A DNA stretch of 64,000 bases from Rhizobium sp. FKY42 (lineage in GTDB: Bacteria > Pseudomonadota > Alphaproteobacteria > Rhizobiales > Rhizobiaceae). Made by a program: the position numbers and the translations under genes. The stretch covers positions 496,001 through 560,000 of the forward strand of contig NZ_STGA01000029.1 of the NCBI RefSeq assembly GCF_005222835.1, in the 5' to 3' direction. The number at the start of each line of letters is the position of its first letter. The stretch's first letter is position 1. The notes under the pieces were generated by a model, which worked only from the letters and a program-made list of their open reading frames with translations, did not search any database and was not told the origin of the DNA. Positions 1 to 9,437 of this stretch are shown piece after piece.

Positions 1-446
1 TCCGCCGGGACATCGACCGGGGTGCTCTGCGTTTGCGAATACAGAACCTTGTCGCCTTCGCCGATGACCTCGACATTGATCGGCAGGGAAATGCGGCCAG
101 GCTTGCCGGCGGGGCCGATAACCACGCGCCCTTGTGCCTGTACGCGAATAGTCAGCGTGGTGTCATTGGCGGTGCAGGCGCGCGTGGCTTCTGACAGCGA
201 AGCGCGATAGATGAGCTTGGCCGGATCATCCTTGGCATTGCCCGCATAGGCGTTCTTGATCGCCGATTGCTCCAGCATGACGACCTGCGGGCAATAGGCC
301 TGCACGACAACGGGCCCTGTAGCAGCTGCGGCGGGCGGCGCAGAGGAGCCCAGCGAAAGGCCCGATACCGGTGAAGACGAATTGCAGCCTGCGAGGATTG
401 CGAGAAGCGCGAGCGGGAGAAACTTGAGCGATTGCTTGCCAGACAC
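1..446 (-). CDS. putative lipoprotein, 3' end outside window
   Basis: The reading frame opens at a GTG (446-444) and stays open to the left edge, so the C-terminus is missing. The N-terminus is a classic lipoprotein signal: a short basic start, a Leu/Ala-rich core and a lipobox LAGC with the acylated cysteine at about residue 21, followed by Ser-rich sequence. The visible mature part has two further cysteines, about residues 50 and 90, and is otherwise a beta-rich secreted sequence with no catalytic motif that I recognise. It resembles conserved rhizobial lipoproteins of unknown function that lie beside thrC (from memory, not searched). It is divergent from thrC, about 250 bp away. The GTG start is chosen because the signal peptide begins immediately after it. 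Confidence 0.75.
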   Translation of the reverse strand, partial: MSGKQSLKFLPLALLAILAGCNSSSPVSGLSLGSSAPPAAAATGPVVVQAYCPQVVMLEQSAIKNAYAGNAKDDPAKLIYRASLSEATRACTANDTTLTIRVQAQGRVVIGPAGKPGRISLPINVEVIGEGDKVLYSQTQSTPVDVPA

Positions 447-693
447 GTGACTGCGACCCTTTTCTTCTGAACGGTCCCGAATACGCTGCATGAATACGCA
501 TTCCGGGCTTTCACGGCAAATTTTGATGGTCTATACCAGCGCCCAACGGAAAAATCGATTGGCATTCCAGCTGAATTTTACTTGTCGCAGATGAGTTTGC
601 GGCGGATGAGGTGAGAAGGCGGTAGTGACAACGATATTTCCAAGCCATGCCGGTCTCTCCGGCGCCTCTTGGATTGTGCTCAGGAATACGGTC

Positions 694-2091
694 TTGAAAT
701 ATATTTCTACACGTGGTGATGCGCCCGCTCTTGGTTTTCGCGATGCCCTGCTGGCAGGCCTTGCCCGCGACGGCGGCCTTTATCTGCCGGAAACCTGGCC
801 ACAGCTTTCCAAAAAGGAAATCCGCAATTTGCGGGGCAAGAGCTATCAGGATGTGGCCTTCGCGGTTCTTTCCCATTTCACCGGCGACGAAATCCCCGCT
901 GAAGCGCTGAAGACGATGATTAACGAGGCCTATGCCACTTTCCGGCATCCGGCCATAGTGCCGCTCGTGCAGGTGGGACCGAACGATTACGTGCTGGAAC
1001 TGTTCCACGGCACGACGCTCGCCTTCAAGGATGTGGCCATGCAGCTTCTGGCCCGGCTGATGGACTATGTACTGGCCGAACGGGGCGAGCGCGCGACAAT
1101 CGTCGGCGCGACCTCGGGTGATACGGGCGGCGCGGCCATCGACGCCTTTGCCGGACGCGAGCGTACGGACGTCTTCATTCTGTTCCCACATGGCAAGGTT
1201 TCGCCTGTTCAGCAGCGGCAGATGACGACCTCGGGACACGCCAACGTGCATGCCGTTGCCGTTCACGGCAATTTCGACGATTGCCAGGATCTGGTGAAGG
1301 CGATGTTCAACGACGTGCCTTTCCGCGAAAGCGTGCAGCTGTCAGGCGTCAACTCCATCAACTGGGCGCGCATAATGGCGCAGGTGGTCTACTACTTCAC
1401 CTCCGCCATCTCGCTGGGCGCGCCGGACCGCAAGGTTTCATTCACGGTTCCGACCGGCAATTTCGGCGATATCTTCGCCGGTTATGTCGCCAAGCGCATG
1501 GGTCTGCCGATCGATCGGCTGGTAATCGCCACCAACGATAACGACATTCTGGCACGCACGCTGAAGACGGGCCGCTATGAAATGAAGCCGGTGGTCGCCA
1601 CCACCTCGCCCTCCATGGACATCCAGATCTCGTCGAACTTCGAGCGGCTTTTGTTCGAATCCTACGGTCGCGATTCGGCAGCGGTTCGTTCGGCCATGTC
1701 GGGCCTGCGTCAATCAGGTGCCTTCGAGATTCAGCCGGAGGCGCTGAAAACCATCCGCCGCGAATTCAAGGCCGGTCGGGCGACGCAGAAACAGGTAGCC
1801 GAGACCATTCGCGCCACGCTTGCCGAGACCGGATACCTGCTCGATCCGCACACGGCGACGGGAATTTTCGTAGCCTCCAAGAATGCCAAGGGCACCAGCC
1901 CCATGGTGACACTAGCAACCGCGCACCCGGCCAAGTTCCAGGCAGCCGTAGAATCTGCTTGCGGAATTCATCCGGCGCTTCCATCATGGATGGGAGATCT
2001 GATGAGTAGGGAGGAGCACTTCGACCTGTTGGAACCCGAGCTGAAGGCGGTGGAAGCATTCATCAGCCAGCATGCGCGGGCCAAGGCTTGA
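694..2091 (+). CDS. thrC: threonine synthase
   Basis: Threonine synthase converts O-phospho-L-homoserine to L-threonine using pyridoxal phosphate, in the cytoplasm. The 465-residue protein matches the usual length of the bacterial long form. The N-terminal KYISTRG...LGFRDALLAGLARDGGLYLPE block is typical of the family. The PLP lysine lies in TTLAFKDVA at about residue 112, and the phosphate-binding GATSGDTGGAA motif follows. I start it at TTG 694, just before KYISTRG, because an AGGA stands about 9 bases upstream; a GTG at 625 would add 23 residues that do not look conserved. thrB, the preceding pathway step, is about 14 kb away on the other strand. The M16 peptidase gene follows after 46 bases, probably co-transcribed. 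Confidence 0.95.
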   Translation: MKYISTRGDAPALGFRDALLAGLARDGGLYLPETWPQLSKKEIRNLRGKSYQDVAFAVLSHFTGDEIPAEALKTMINEAYATFRHPAIVPLVQVGPNDYVLELFHGTTLAFKDVAMQLLARLMDYVLAERGERATIVGATSGDTGGAAIDAFAGRERTDVFILFPHGKVSPVQQRQMTTSGHANVHAVAVHGNFDDCQDLVKAMFNDVPFRESVQLSGVNSINWARIMAQVVYYFTSAISLGAPDRKVSFTVPTGNFGDIFAGYVAKRMGLPIDRLVIATNDNDILARTLKTGRYEMKPVVATTSPSMDIQISSNFERLLFESYGRDSAAVRSAMSGLRQSGAFEIQPEALKTIRREFKAGRATQKQVAETIRATLAETGYLLDPHTATGIFVASKNAKGTSPMVTLATAHPAKFQAAVESACGIHPALPSWMGDLMSREEHFDLLEPELKAVEAFISQHARAKA

Positions 2092-2137
2092 ACCATCGCT
2101 CTTGGGTAGACAGGTCAGAGTGCCGGAAAGACCAACG

Positions 2138-3436
2138 ATGAATGTTGAAATCACCCGGCTTGCCTCCGGGTTGACCGTAGTGACGCAGAACATGCCGCAT
2201 CTGGAAAGCGTGGCACTCGGCGTCTGGATCAAATCGGGCTCGCGCAATGAAACCGTAGACGAACACGGCATTGCGCATCTCCTGGAGCACATGGCCTTCA
2301 AGGGCACCGCACGGCGCAGCGCCCGCGACATCGCCGAGGAGATCGAGAATGTGGGCGGCGAACTCAATGCCGCCACGTCCACGGAAACCACCTCCTATTA
2401 TGCGCGCGTGCTGAAGGACCATGTGCCGCTGGCGATCGACATTCTGGCGGACATCCTGACGGAATCCTCTTTCGACGAGGAAGAACTGGAGCGCGAAAAG
2501 CACGTTATCCTGCAGGAAATCGGTGCTGCGAACGACACGCCGGACGATGTGGTGTTCGACCGCTTCTCGGAGGTTGCCTATCGCGGACAAACCATTGGTC
2601 GGCCCATTCTGGGCACGCCGGAAACGGTGCAAGGTTTCCAGCCGGATCAGATCCGCGCCTATCTTTCCCGCAATTACACCACGGACCGCATGTTCATCGT
2701 AGCGGCAGGTGCAGTTGACCACGATACGCTGGTCAAGCAGGTGGAAGACCGCTTCGCCCTGCTGCCCACCAAACCCTCGGCACCGCCGGTCTTTGAGGCG
2801 GCGCGTTATCTGGGCGGTGAAGTGCGCGAGATGCGTGACCTGATGGATACGCAGCTGCTTCTCGGTTTCGAGGGGAAGGCCTATCACGCACGCGACTTCT
2901 ACTGCTCGCAGATCCTGGCAAACATTCTGGGCGGCGGCATGTCGTCACGCCTGTTCCAGGAGATCCGCGAACATCGCGGCCTTTGCTATTCGGTCTATGC
3001 CTTCCATTGGGGCTTTTCCGATACGGGCGTCTTCGGCGTGCATGCGGCAACCGGCGGCGAAGACCTGCCGGAACTGGTGCCTGTCATCCTGCAGGAGCTT
3101 CGCAAGTCCTCGGAATTCATCGACAGCCAGGAAATCGATCGCGCCCGCGCCCAGATCCGCGCCCAACTTCTGATGGGTCAGGAAAGCCCTGCTGCCCGCG
3201 CAGGCCAGATCGCCCGGCAGATGATCCTGCACGGCCGCATCATTCCGAACAATGAAATGATGGAGCGTCTTGCCGGGATCACGACTTCCCGACTGACGGA
3301 TCTTGCCGGACGCCTGTTTTTCGATACAGTCCCCACATTGTCTGCCATCGGCCCGGTGGAAAAACTGGCGCCGTTGTCGGACATCACGGCGGCACTTTCC
3401 TCGCCGCAGATCAGGTCTCAGATCGCAGCCGGTTGA
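2138..3436 (+). CDS. M16 family zinc peptidase (processing-peptidase-like)
   Basis: The 432-residue protein belongs to the pitrilysin/M16 family, which includes mitochondrial processing peptidase beta. The inverted zinc motif HLLEH is at residues 47-51, and a downstream ELEREKHVILQEI segment supplies the third ligand glutamate. The C-terminal half has the family's glycine-rich region (LGGGMSSRLFQEIREHRGLCY), so both M16 halves are present. No signal peptide is visible, so it is probably cytoplasmic, as in other alphaproteobacteria; its natural substrate is unclear. The ATG at 2138 is preceded by GGAAAG. It lies downstream of thrC and upstream of an acetyltransferase in the same direction. Confidence 0.92.
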   Translation: MNVEITRLASGLTVVTQNMPHLESVALGVWIKSGSRNETVDEHGIAHLLEHMAFKGTARRSARDIAEEIENVGGELNAATSTETTSYYARVLKDHVPLAIDILADILTESSFDEEELEREKHVILQEIGAANDTPDDVVFDRFSEVAYRGQTIGRPILGTPETVQGFQPDQIRAYLSRNYTTDRMFIVAAGAVDHDTLVKQVEDRFALLPTKPSAPPVFEAARYLGGEVREMRDLMDTQLLLGFEGKAYHARDFYCSQILANILGGGMSSRLFQEIREHRGLCYSVYAFHWGFSDTGVFGVHAATGGEDLPELVPVILQELRKSSEFIDSQEIDRARAQIRAQLLMGQESPAARAGQIARQMILHGRIIPNNEMMERLAGITTSRLTDLAGRLFFDTVPTLSAIGPVEKLAPLSDITAALSSPQIRSQIAAG

Positions 3437-3490
3437 TGGCGGTGGCTTCTCCTGCGCCCGTTCCACGCAAAACGGGCGTAACGAGTCAGA

Positions 3491-4108
3491 ATGGGGTGGT
3501 TTTTGGTGTTTCGGTTTCTGTCGCGCCAGCCGGAGTACCCAGAACTCTACGGAGATCATATTCTCCTGCGTCTTCCGCGCTATCAGGATTACGCCGCCTG
3601 GTATGCGCTGCGCTCGGAAAGCCGCGCCTTTCTGCAGCCATGGGAGCCAAGCTGGCGGCATGACGAACTGACGGAAGCCGCGTTTCGGGCGCGCGTTACC
3701 CGTAATTCACAGGAATTCTCGTCCGGCCTTGCGGTGCCCCTTTTTGTCTTCCGACGTGAAGACAAGGCCCTGCTGGGCGGCATTACAATCGGTTACATCC
3801 GCAGGGGGGCGGCGCAAAGCTGCATGGTTGGGTACTGGATGGGTGAACGGCATGCCGCAAAGGGTCATATGTTTGCCGCAGTCCAGCTGGTAGTACCCTA
3901 CATCTTCTCCGGGCTTCAGTTGCACCGTATCGAGGCAGCCTGTATTCCGGAGAACTGGAAGAGCATACGGCTTCTGGAAAAAGCCGGTTTCGAACGGGAA
4001 GGCGTGTTGCGGAAATATCTGAAAATCAACGGCGAGTGGCGCGATCACATTCTTTATTCGCTGATCGAGGGCGATACGGCCGAGCGCGGGAAGCAGTTGA
4101 CCCTATGA
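3491..4108 (+). CDS. GNAT acetyltransferase, RimJ/RimL type
   Basis: The 205-residue protein has the RimJ/RimL layout. An N-terminal strand reads LRLPRYQDYAAWYALR. A central segment ending in SCMVGYWMGERHAAKGHMFAAV resembles the acetyl-CoA loop, but the usual G-x-G-x-A glycine pattern is changed to ERHAAKG. The C-terminal LHRIEAACIPENWKSIRLLEKAGFEREGVLRKYLKI block is very characteristic of this subfamily, which acetylates protein N-termini such as ribosomal proteins. The substrate here cannot be read from sequence. Its stop codon overlaps the start of the following GGDEF/EAL gene (ATGA at 4105-4108), so the two are translationally coupled. Confidence 0.85.
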   Translation: MGWFLVFRFLSRQPEYPELYGDHILLRLPRYQDYAAWYALRSESRAFLQPWEPSWRHDELTEAAFRARVTRNSQEFSSGLAVPLFVFRREDKALLGGITIGYIRRGAAQSCMVGYWMGERHAAKGHMFAAVQLVVPYIFSGLQLHRIEAACIPENWKSIRLLEKAGFEREGVLRKYLKINGEWRDHILYSLIEGDTAERGKQLTL

Positions 4109-7011
4109 GACGCGATCGCCTCATAGCAGCGGCAGTGTCGCGCGTGCTCGGACTGGTTCTGGCGATCATCATCTCGCTTTCGACCGTCACGCAATCCTTC
4201 GCCTTCGAGCCCGTGAAGATTTCGCGCGACGACCGCGCACTGAACCTGACGGCCACAACGGATATCTATGCCAACCAGGGAGAAGCCTTCCAGGTGTCGA
4301 CCGCCCCCGGAAGCGATGGGATTCGCCGCCGGATCGAGGTTCAGGCCAGCACACCGAACCATCAGGGCGACTGGGCGGTCTTCGCGCTCGCCAATGTGTC
4401 CGAAGAGCAGCTGGAGCGCGTGATCGTTGCGCCGCATTTCCGGCTGGTGAACTCGAAGGTCATCTGGCCGGATCTCGGCTCGCAGCGCATCGACGCCATC
4501 ACGCCATCGGAAGGCTTTGCGCTGGACCGGGTACCAAGCCCGGATGCCGATGTTTTCCGTATCACGCTGAACCCCGGCTCCGTGGTTACCTTCGTGGCTG
4601 AGCTTGCGACCCCTTCCCTGCCGCAGATCTATCTGTGGGAGCCGGATGCCTACAAGGATACGATCAACTCCTTCACGCTCTATCGCGGCATCGTTCTGGG
4701 CATTGCGGGCCTGCTGGCCGTTTTCCTCACCATTCTCTTCGTGGTGAAGGGCACCTCCATGCTGCCTGCCGCCGCAGCGCTCGCCTGGGCGGTTCTCGCC
4801 TATATCTGTGTGGACTTCGGGTTCCTGGAAAAGCTGATCAGCATTACCTCCAGCGACGTGCGAATATGGCGGGCCTGCGCCGAGGTTGCGCTCGCATCAT
4901 CGCTCGTCATTTTCCTGTTTACCTATCTCAACCTCAATCGCTGGCACGTTCATCTTGGACACGCCACCTTTGCCTGGGTCATTGGCCTGGTGCTTCTTTA
5001 CGGGGTTGCGATCTACGATCCTTCCATTGCGTCGGGCATTGCACGGATCTCGCTTTCTCTCACAGCAACGGCCGGCATTCTTCTGATCGTCTATCTCGGC
5101 CTCAGCCGCTACGACCGCGCCATCCTGCTTGTGCCGACATGGGCTCTGTTCATGGTATGGCTGTTCGGCGGCTGGCTGACGGTATCCGGTCAGCTGGACA
5201 ATGACATCATCCAGCCGGCACTCGGCGGCGGCCTCGTTCTTATCGTCCTTCTCATAGGCTTCACGGTCATGCAGCACGCCTTTGCGGGTGGCGCCTATCA
5301 GCAGGGCCTGTTCTCCGATCTGGAACGGCAGTCGCTGGCCCTGATGGGCAGTGGCGATACCGTGTGGGACTGGGATGTGGCGCGTGACCGTCTGGTGACG
5401 ACGCCGGATGTGGCCGTGCGCCTTGGCATGCAGCTTGGCAGCATGCATGGGGCCGTGCGAAACTGGATACCCCGGCTTCACCCGGACGACCGCGACCGCT
5501 TCAAGGCAACGCTCGATGTTCTGCTGGAGCAGCGCAGAGGGCGACTTCACCACGAATTCCGCGTTCGGGCTGAAGACGGCCATTATCATTGGCTGCAGAT
5601 CCGCGCTCGGCCCGTGCTTGGCTCGAATGGCGAAATCATCCGCTGCGTCGGCACGATCGTGGACGTGACGGAACCGAAGAATTCCGTTGAGCGCCTGCTC
5701 TCCGACGCGCTGCACGACAATCTGACCGGCCTGCCGAACCGCCAGCTTTTCCTCGACCGGCTGCAATCGATCCTGTCCATCGCGTCCGGAAGCGACAGTG
5801 TCAGGCCGACTGTCATGGCCATCGATATCGACCGCTACAAGCAGGTGAACGATGCGCTGGGAATTGCCGCCGGCGACAATATTCTCATTGCGCTGACACG
5901 GCGGTTGCGGCGACTTCTCAAACCGCAGGATACTCTGGCGCGCATTTCCGGTGACCAGTTCGGCATCATTCTCGTTTCGGAGCGCGACCCGGCAAAGGTT
6001 GCGGATTTCGCCGATGCCGTTGCCCAGGCAATCATGGTGCCGATCAATTTTGCCCAGCGCGAGGTCATTCTCACTGCCTCGGTAGGCCTATCTTCGTGGG
6101 TCGACCAGCAGGAAAATGCCATCAGCATGCTGGGCGATGCGGAGCTTGCCATGTACCGGGCAAAGCGCGGCGGCGGCAACAAGGTGGAACCCTTCCGCCC
6201 CGCCTTCCGCGGCAATGATACGCCGGACCGGCTGCAGGTGGAGACGGACCTGCGCCGTGCGCTGGAACGTCGCGAACTGTCCATGGCCTATCAGCCGATC
6301 ATCCAGCTTTCGGACGGCGAGATCGTCGGCTTCGAGGCGCTGATGCGCTGGGAGCACCCAAAGCGCGGCCTTATTCCCCCTAGCGAGTTCATTCCGATTG
6401 CCGAGACCTGCGATCTCATCGAGCCGCTCGGCATCTTCGCGCTCGAATGCGCAACCTCGGATCTCGGTGCCTGGGAAAAGGTAACCGGCGAACTGCCGAT
6501 CTTCATGTCGGTTAACCTGTCGAGCGCCCAGCTTTTGAACGCCGATCTCTATAACGAAATCCGCGCGCTTCTGAACCGCACGGGTTGCGATCCGCACCGG
6601 CTCAAGCTGGAGCTGACGGAATCCATGATGATGGATAATCCCGAGCAGGCGCGGCTGATCCTCGACAAGCTGAAGGATCTCGGCGTCAGTCTCGCGCTGG
6701 ACGATTTTGGAACGGGCTATTCATCGCTCGGCTATCTGACCCAGTTCCCGTTCGACACGATCAAGATCGACAAATCGCTGGTGCTCGATCATTCCGAGCG
6801 GGGCGAAGTTCTGCTGCGCTCCATCATCAACATGGTGCGCTCCATGGATATGGCAGTCGTTGCGGAAGGTATCGGCACCGACGAGGACGCTGCAGAACTG
6901 GCGCGTCTGGGATGCCCTTACGGTCAGAGCTATCTCTTTGGCGCCCCCATGCCAGCCGATGCCGTGCAAAGGCTTTTGCGCGAGCGTTTCCCCCTCACCC
7001 GCCGGGCTTGA
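4105..7011 (+). CDS. membrane PAS-GGDEF-EAL protein, degenerate GGDEF
   Basis: This 968-residue cyclic-di-GMP signalling protein starts with a signal peptide (cleavage probably after QSFAF). It continues with a periplasmic beta-rich domain to about residue 185 and six or seven transmembrane segments to about 390, an arrangement like 7TMR-DISM receptors. A PAS domain follows (about 410-530), then GGDEF (about 535-700) and EAL (about 715-965). The GGDEF signature is replaced by SGDQF near residue 615 and no RxxD inhibitory site precedes it, so cyclase activity is unlikely. The EAL domain keeps EALMRW, ELTES, DDFGTGYSS, KIDKS and VAEGI, so phosphodiesterase activity is expected. The degenerate GGDEF may act as a GTP sensor, as in some known hybrids (inference). 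The start overlaps the upstream stop codon. Confidence 0.93.
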   Translation: MRRDRLIAAAVSRVLGLVLAIIISLSTVTQSFAFEPVKISRDDRALNLTATTDIYANQGEAFQVSTAPGSDGIRRRIEVQASTPNHQGDWAVFALANVSEEQLERVIVAPHFRLVNSKVIWPDLGSQRIDAITPSEGFALDRVPSPDADVFRITLNPGSVVTFVAELATPSLPQIYLWEPDAYKDTINSFTLYRGIVLGIAGLLAVFLTILFVVKGTSMLPAAAALAWAVLAYICVDFGFLEKLISITSSDVRIWRACAEVALASSLVIFLFTYLNLNRWHVHLGHATFAWVIGLVLLYGVAIYDPSIASGIARISLSLTATAGILLIVYLGLSRYDRAILLVPTWALFMVWLFGGWLTVSGQLDNDIIQPALGGGLVLIVLLIGFTVMQHAFAGGAYQQGLFSDLERQSLALMGSGDTVWDWDVARDRLVTTPDVAVRLGMQLGSMHGAVRNWIPRLHPDDRDRFKATLDVLLEQRRGRLHHEFRVRAEDGHYHWLQIRARPVLGSNGEIIRCVGTIVDVTEPKNSVERLLSDALHDNLTGLPNRQLFLDRLQSILSIASGSDSVRPTVMAIDIDRYKQVNDALGIAAGDNILIALTRRLRRLLKPQDTLARISGDQFGIILVSERDPAKVADFADAVAQAIMVPINFAQREVILTASVGLSSWVDQQENAISMLGDAELAMYRAKRGGGNKVEPFRPAFRGNDTPDRLQVETDLRRALERRELSMAYQPIIQLSDGEIVGFEALMRWEHPKRGLIPPSEFIPIAETCDLIEPLGIFALECATSDLGAWEKVTGELPIFMSVNLSSAQLLNADLYNEIRALLNRTGCDPHRLKLELTESMMMDNPEQARLILDKLKDLGVSLALDDFGTGYSSLGYLTQFPFDTIKIDKSLVLDHSERGEVLLRSIINMVRSMDMAVVAEGIGTDEDAAELARLGCPYGQSYLFGAPMPADAVQRLLRERFPLTRRA

Positions 7012-7085
7012 TGGCAAAGGTTCGGAAACGGTCCTTGCAGGGGGAAAAATCCTCTTCACAATCCTGCCTTGATTGAGGTGATATG

Positions 7086-7110
7086 AGGCGCGTGCGATGA
7101 TCACGCGCCT
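7086..7110. other. perfect hairpin between GGDEF/EAL and DUF1003 genes
   Basis: AGGCGCGTG (7086-7094) and CACGCGCCT (7102-7110) are perfect 9-base inverted arms around a 7-base loop. No T run follows on either strand, so this is at best a weak terminator. It could equally be an mRNA-stabilising hairpin or an operator just upstream of the DUF1003 gene. Confidence 0.5.
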
Positions 7111-7146
7111 GCCTTACCGATCACCTCCTTCATAATGAGGCTGCCT

Positions 7147-8028
7147 ATGGCCGAAACGGACGCTTCCATGACCTCCGACGACGAGGACATGCCAACAGCC
7201 GCTACCATGGAAACCGATCCCGATACGGGCGTCGTGACGATAAAGCGCAAGCTGATCCGCGATGCCGTCACGGGCCAGCAGTTGAAGCGTCGCGATGCGG
7301 TCAACATCGAGAACATGCGCCCGGCTCTGGTGGATTTCATCCGGCAGGACCACCCGAATATTCCCAATCGCGGCTTTCTCAGTCGCAAGCTGATAGAGAA
7401 GTATCGAAGCCGCTTCATCTCGGAGCTGCTGCGGGAGGAGCGCGGCGAGCTTTCCGTCCTCGAAAACGAAGTTATCGAAAGTCTTGAAAGCCACGATACG
7501 CTGACTGAGAACATCGAGGATGATTACGAGGAAAAACGCTCTCTGGGTGACCGTGTTGCCGATGGCGTGGCCAGTTTCGGCGGAAGCTGGACCTTCATCA
7601 TCTCCTTCTGCGCCTTTCTGGCCGTCTGGATGATGATAAACCTGGTCCTTGGCGCCAACGAGGCCTTCGACGCCTATCCCTTCATTCTGCTCAATCTTGT
7701 GCTCTCCACCATTGCCGCGCTGCAGGCACCGGTGATCATGATGAGCCAGCGGCGACAGGAACAGAAAGACCGGTTGCGGGCGCTGAACGACTACAAGGTG
7801 AACCTGAAGGCCGAACTGGAAATCCGCCACCTGCATGAAAAGGTGGATCATCTCCTCAACCGGCAATGGGAACGCCTAACCGAGATCCAGCAGATCCAGA
7901 TCGAGATGATGCGCGATCAGGCCAAGAAGACCGAGCGCGCCCTCAAGGCGGTGAAAAACGTCAAGCCACCTCAGAAAAAGACAAAGGCCCCGGTCGCAAT
8001 GCCGGAGCCTTCGGGAACATCTGATTAA
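7147..8028 (+). CDS. DUF1003 membrane protein
   Basis: The protein is about 293 residues. An acidic N-terminus leads into a cytoplasmic region rich in charged residues. Two transmembrane helices follow in the middle (FGGSWTFIISFCAFLAVWMMINL and YPFILLNLVLSTIAALQAPVIMM), with the conserved MMSQRRQEQKDRLRALNDYKVN stretch typical of DUF1003. The tail, about residues 215-280, is a charged probable coiled coil. The molecular function of the family is unknown. I prefer the ATG at 7147 because GAGG stands six bases upstream; an ATG at 7135 is also possible. The gene ends only 6 bases from the convergent zinc-peptidase gene. Confidence 0.85.
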   Translation: MAETDASMTSDDEDMPTAATMETDPDTGVVTIKRKLIRDAVTGQQLKRRDAVNIENMRPALVDFIRQDHPNIPNRGFLSRKLIEKYRSRFISELLREERGELSVLENEVIESLESHDTLTENIEDDYEEKRSLGDRVADGVASFGGSWTFIISFCAFLAVWMMINLVLGANEAFDAYPFILLNLVLSTIAALQAPVIMMSQRRQEQKDRLRALNDYKVNLKAELEIRHLHEKVDHLLNRQWERLTEIQQIQIEMMRDQAKKTERALKAVKNVKPPQKKTKAPVAMPEPSGTSD

Positions 8029-8034
8029 GCGGCT

Positions 8035-9096
8035 TCAGTGTTTCCCGTGCACGAGACCGTGGATGAACTCCAGCTTGGCCACGACCGTTGGCGTGAGGAT
8101 GAACGGATAGAGATCCGGCACGCCCATGGATCGGTGAATGCTGTTGAGTGCCACTGAAAAGGGAATCCAGACGTCCACCAGTTGTGCCGCATCTCTCGCC
8201 TTGTAGGGATTGAAGGCAACCTCTGACGCAAGATCCTCGTGGCCGCGCGGTTCAATGGCAATACCGAAGGAACGCGCTGTCTCCAGCGTGTCCACGATGT
8301 GCAGATAGTGCGCGAAGCTCTCGGCGAAATCTTCCCACGGGTGGGTGCTGGCATAGGTGCTTATAAAGCTTTCCTGCCAGTTTGGCGGTGGGCCCTCTTC
8401 ATAGTTACGGCGCAGAGCTTCTCCGTAATCCTGCGTCTCATCGCCGAAGGCCAGCCGGAACGGCCCGAGCCGGCCGCGATCGCGCACGAGCTTGTCCCAG
8501 ATGTAATGGCCCGTCTCGTGGCGGAAGTGGCCGAGCATGGTGCGATAGGGCTCGTTCATGGAGACCCGGACCTGCTCGCGCGTCGCATCATCGGCTTCCG
8601 CTGCCCGAATTGCGATCAACCCATCCTCGTGGCCCGTCATGGCAGGAACCACCGTTCCGTCCGGCTGGACTTCATCGACGAGGAAATCGAAAACAAGCCC
8701 GCCTTCCGAATCTTCCTCGCGGGTCGTGCGGGGAAGGTCCCACTTCAACATCGAATAGAACAGATGCCGTTGAGCCTGGCTGATCGTGCGCCACTGCCGC
8801 AACCCTTCTTCGGTCGAGGCATCCGGGACCAGACGATTATGGCGACAGGTGACGCAGAATGTCTCCGTCCCCTCCGCTGGCACGGTCCAATTGCAGATGT
8901 CATTCACTTCGTTCGTGCAAAGACGCACCTTGTGGTCTGGGCGCGCGATGAGGCGCCAGACCCCATTACCCTCCTCTTCCAGAGCATGCATGGCCATGCG
9001 CTCCGGCACGAATGCAAGCCGATGGCCGCAGTTTACACAAACCCTGTTGTCGAAATGGATCGACTGGCCGCAATGATCGCATTCGAAAAGGCGCAT
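8035..9096 (-). CDS. zinc-ribbon putative zinc-binding metallopeptidase
   Basis: The 353-residue protein begins with a zinc ribbon (CDHCGQSIHFDNRVCVNCGH, residues 6-25) and has a second cysteine cluster at about 80-105 (LCTN...CNW...FCVTCRHN). A long conserved domain carries HETGH at residues 193-197, a variant of the gluzincin HExxH motif. A downstream SFAHYLHIVDTLETA helix is a typical feature of the family annotated as putative zinc-binding peptidase. No signal peptide is present, so it is cytoplasmic. The biological substrate is not known. It stands alone on the minus strand, convergent with the DUF1003 gene and followed on the other side by the CsbD gene. Confidence 0.85.
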   Translation of the reverse strand: MRLFECDHCGQSIHFDNRVCVNCGHRLAFVPERMAMHALEEEGNGVWRLIARPDHKVRLCTNEVNDICNWTVPAEGTETFCVTCRHNRLVPDASTEEGLRQWRTISQAQRHLFYSMLKWDLPRTTREEDSEGGLVFDFLVDEVQPDGTVVPAMTGHEDGLIAIRAAEADDATREQVRVSMNEPYRTMLGHFRHETGHYIWDKLVRDRGRLGPFRLAFGDETQDYGEALRRNYEEGPPPNWQESFISTYASTHPWEDFAESFAHYLHIVDTLETARSFGIAIEPRGHEDLASEVAFNPYKARDAAQLVDVWIPFSVALNSIHRSMGVPDLYPFILTPTVVAKLEFIHGLVHGKH

Positions 9097-9133
9097 CTTT
9101 GTTTTCCAATGATGTGATGAGGTATTCTCATAG

Positions 9134-9170
9134 TAAAAACCTGCTCCGAGGGGACGCGGAACAGGCTTTT
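9134..9170 (-). terminator. rho-independent terminator of the CsbD gene
   Basis: Read on the minus strand, CCTGTTCCG (9165-9157) pairs with CGGAGCAGG (9148-9140), with one G-T mismatch pair, and is followed by TTTTTA. It lies about 25 bases past the CsbD stop codon. Confidence 0.75.
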
Positions 9171-9191
9171 ACGAATTATTTCAGAAAAGGA

Positions 9192-9383
9192 TCAGGCGCG
9201 ATCTACGACGTTCTTGACCGCATCCTTGGCTTTACCCTTGGCAACCTGCGTCTTGCCCTTGGCTTCCTGGGCTGCGCCCTTCGCTTCAAGCGAGCGGTTG
9301 TCAGTCATGTCGCCGACAGCCTGCTTTGTCTTGCCAGCCATTTCGTTAGCCTTGCCGGAAATCTTGTCGCTCATGCTACCCAT
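9192..9383 (-). CDS. CsbD family stress-response protein
   Basis: This 63-residue hydrophilic protein consists of repeated Lys/Ala/Gly/Glu helices (KISGKANEMAGKTKQAVGD, then EAKGAAQEAKGKTQVAKGKAK), the hallmark of CsbD. These small proteins are induced by general stress; their biochemical role is unknown. The start at 9383 has AGGAG seven to eight bases upstream; an internal ATG at 9374 is less well placed. A sequence matching the alphaproteobacterial EcfG sigma-factor promoter lies 55-79 bases upstream and a terminator follows, so it is a single-gene transcription unit of the general stress response. Confidence 0.92.
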   Translation of the reverse strand: MGSMSDKISGKANEMAGKTKQAVGDMTDNRSLEAKGAAQEAKGKTQVAKGKAKDAVKNVVDRA

Positions 9384-9437
9384 GGTGCTTTCTCCTTGAT
9401 TGGCCCGAACTTTTTCTTCATCAGGCTTCGGTGGGAT

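Noticed and set aside
7080..7115. Strong terminator after the first GGDEF/EAL gene
   Set aside because: The stem is perfect but no T run follows on either strand; recorded only as a hairpin.
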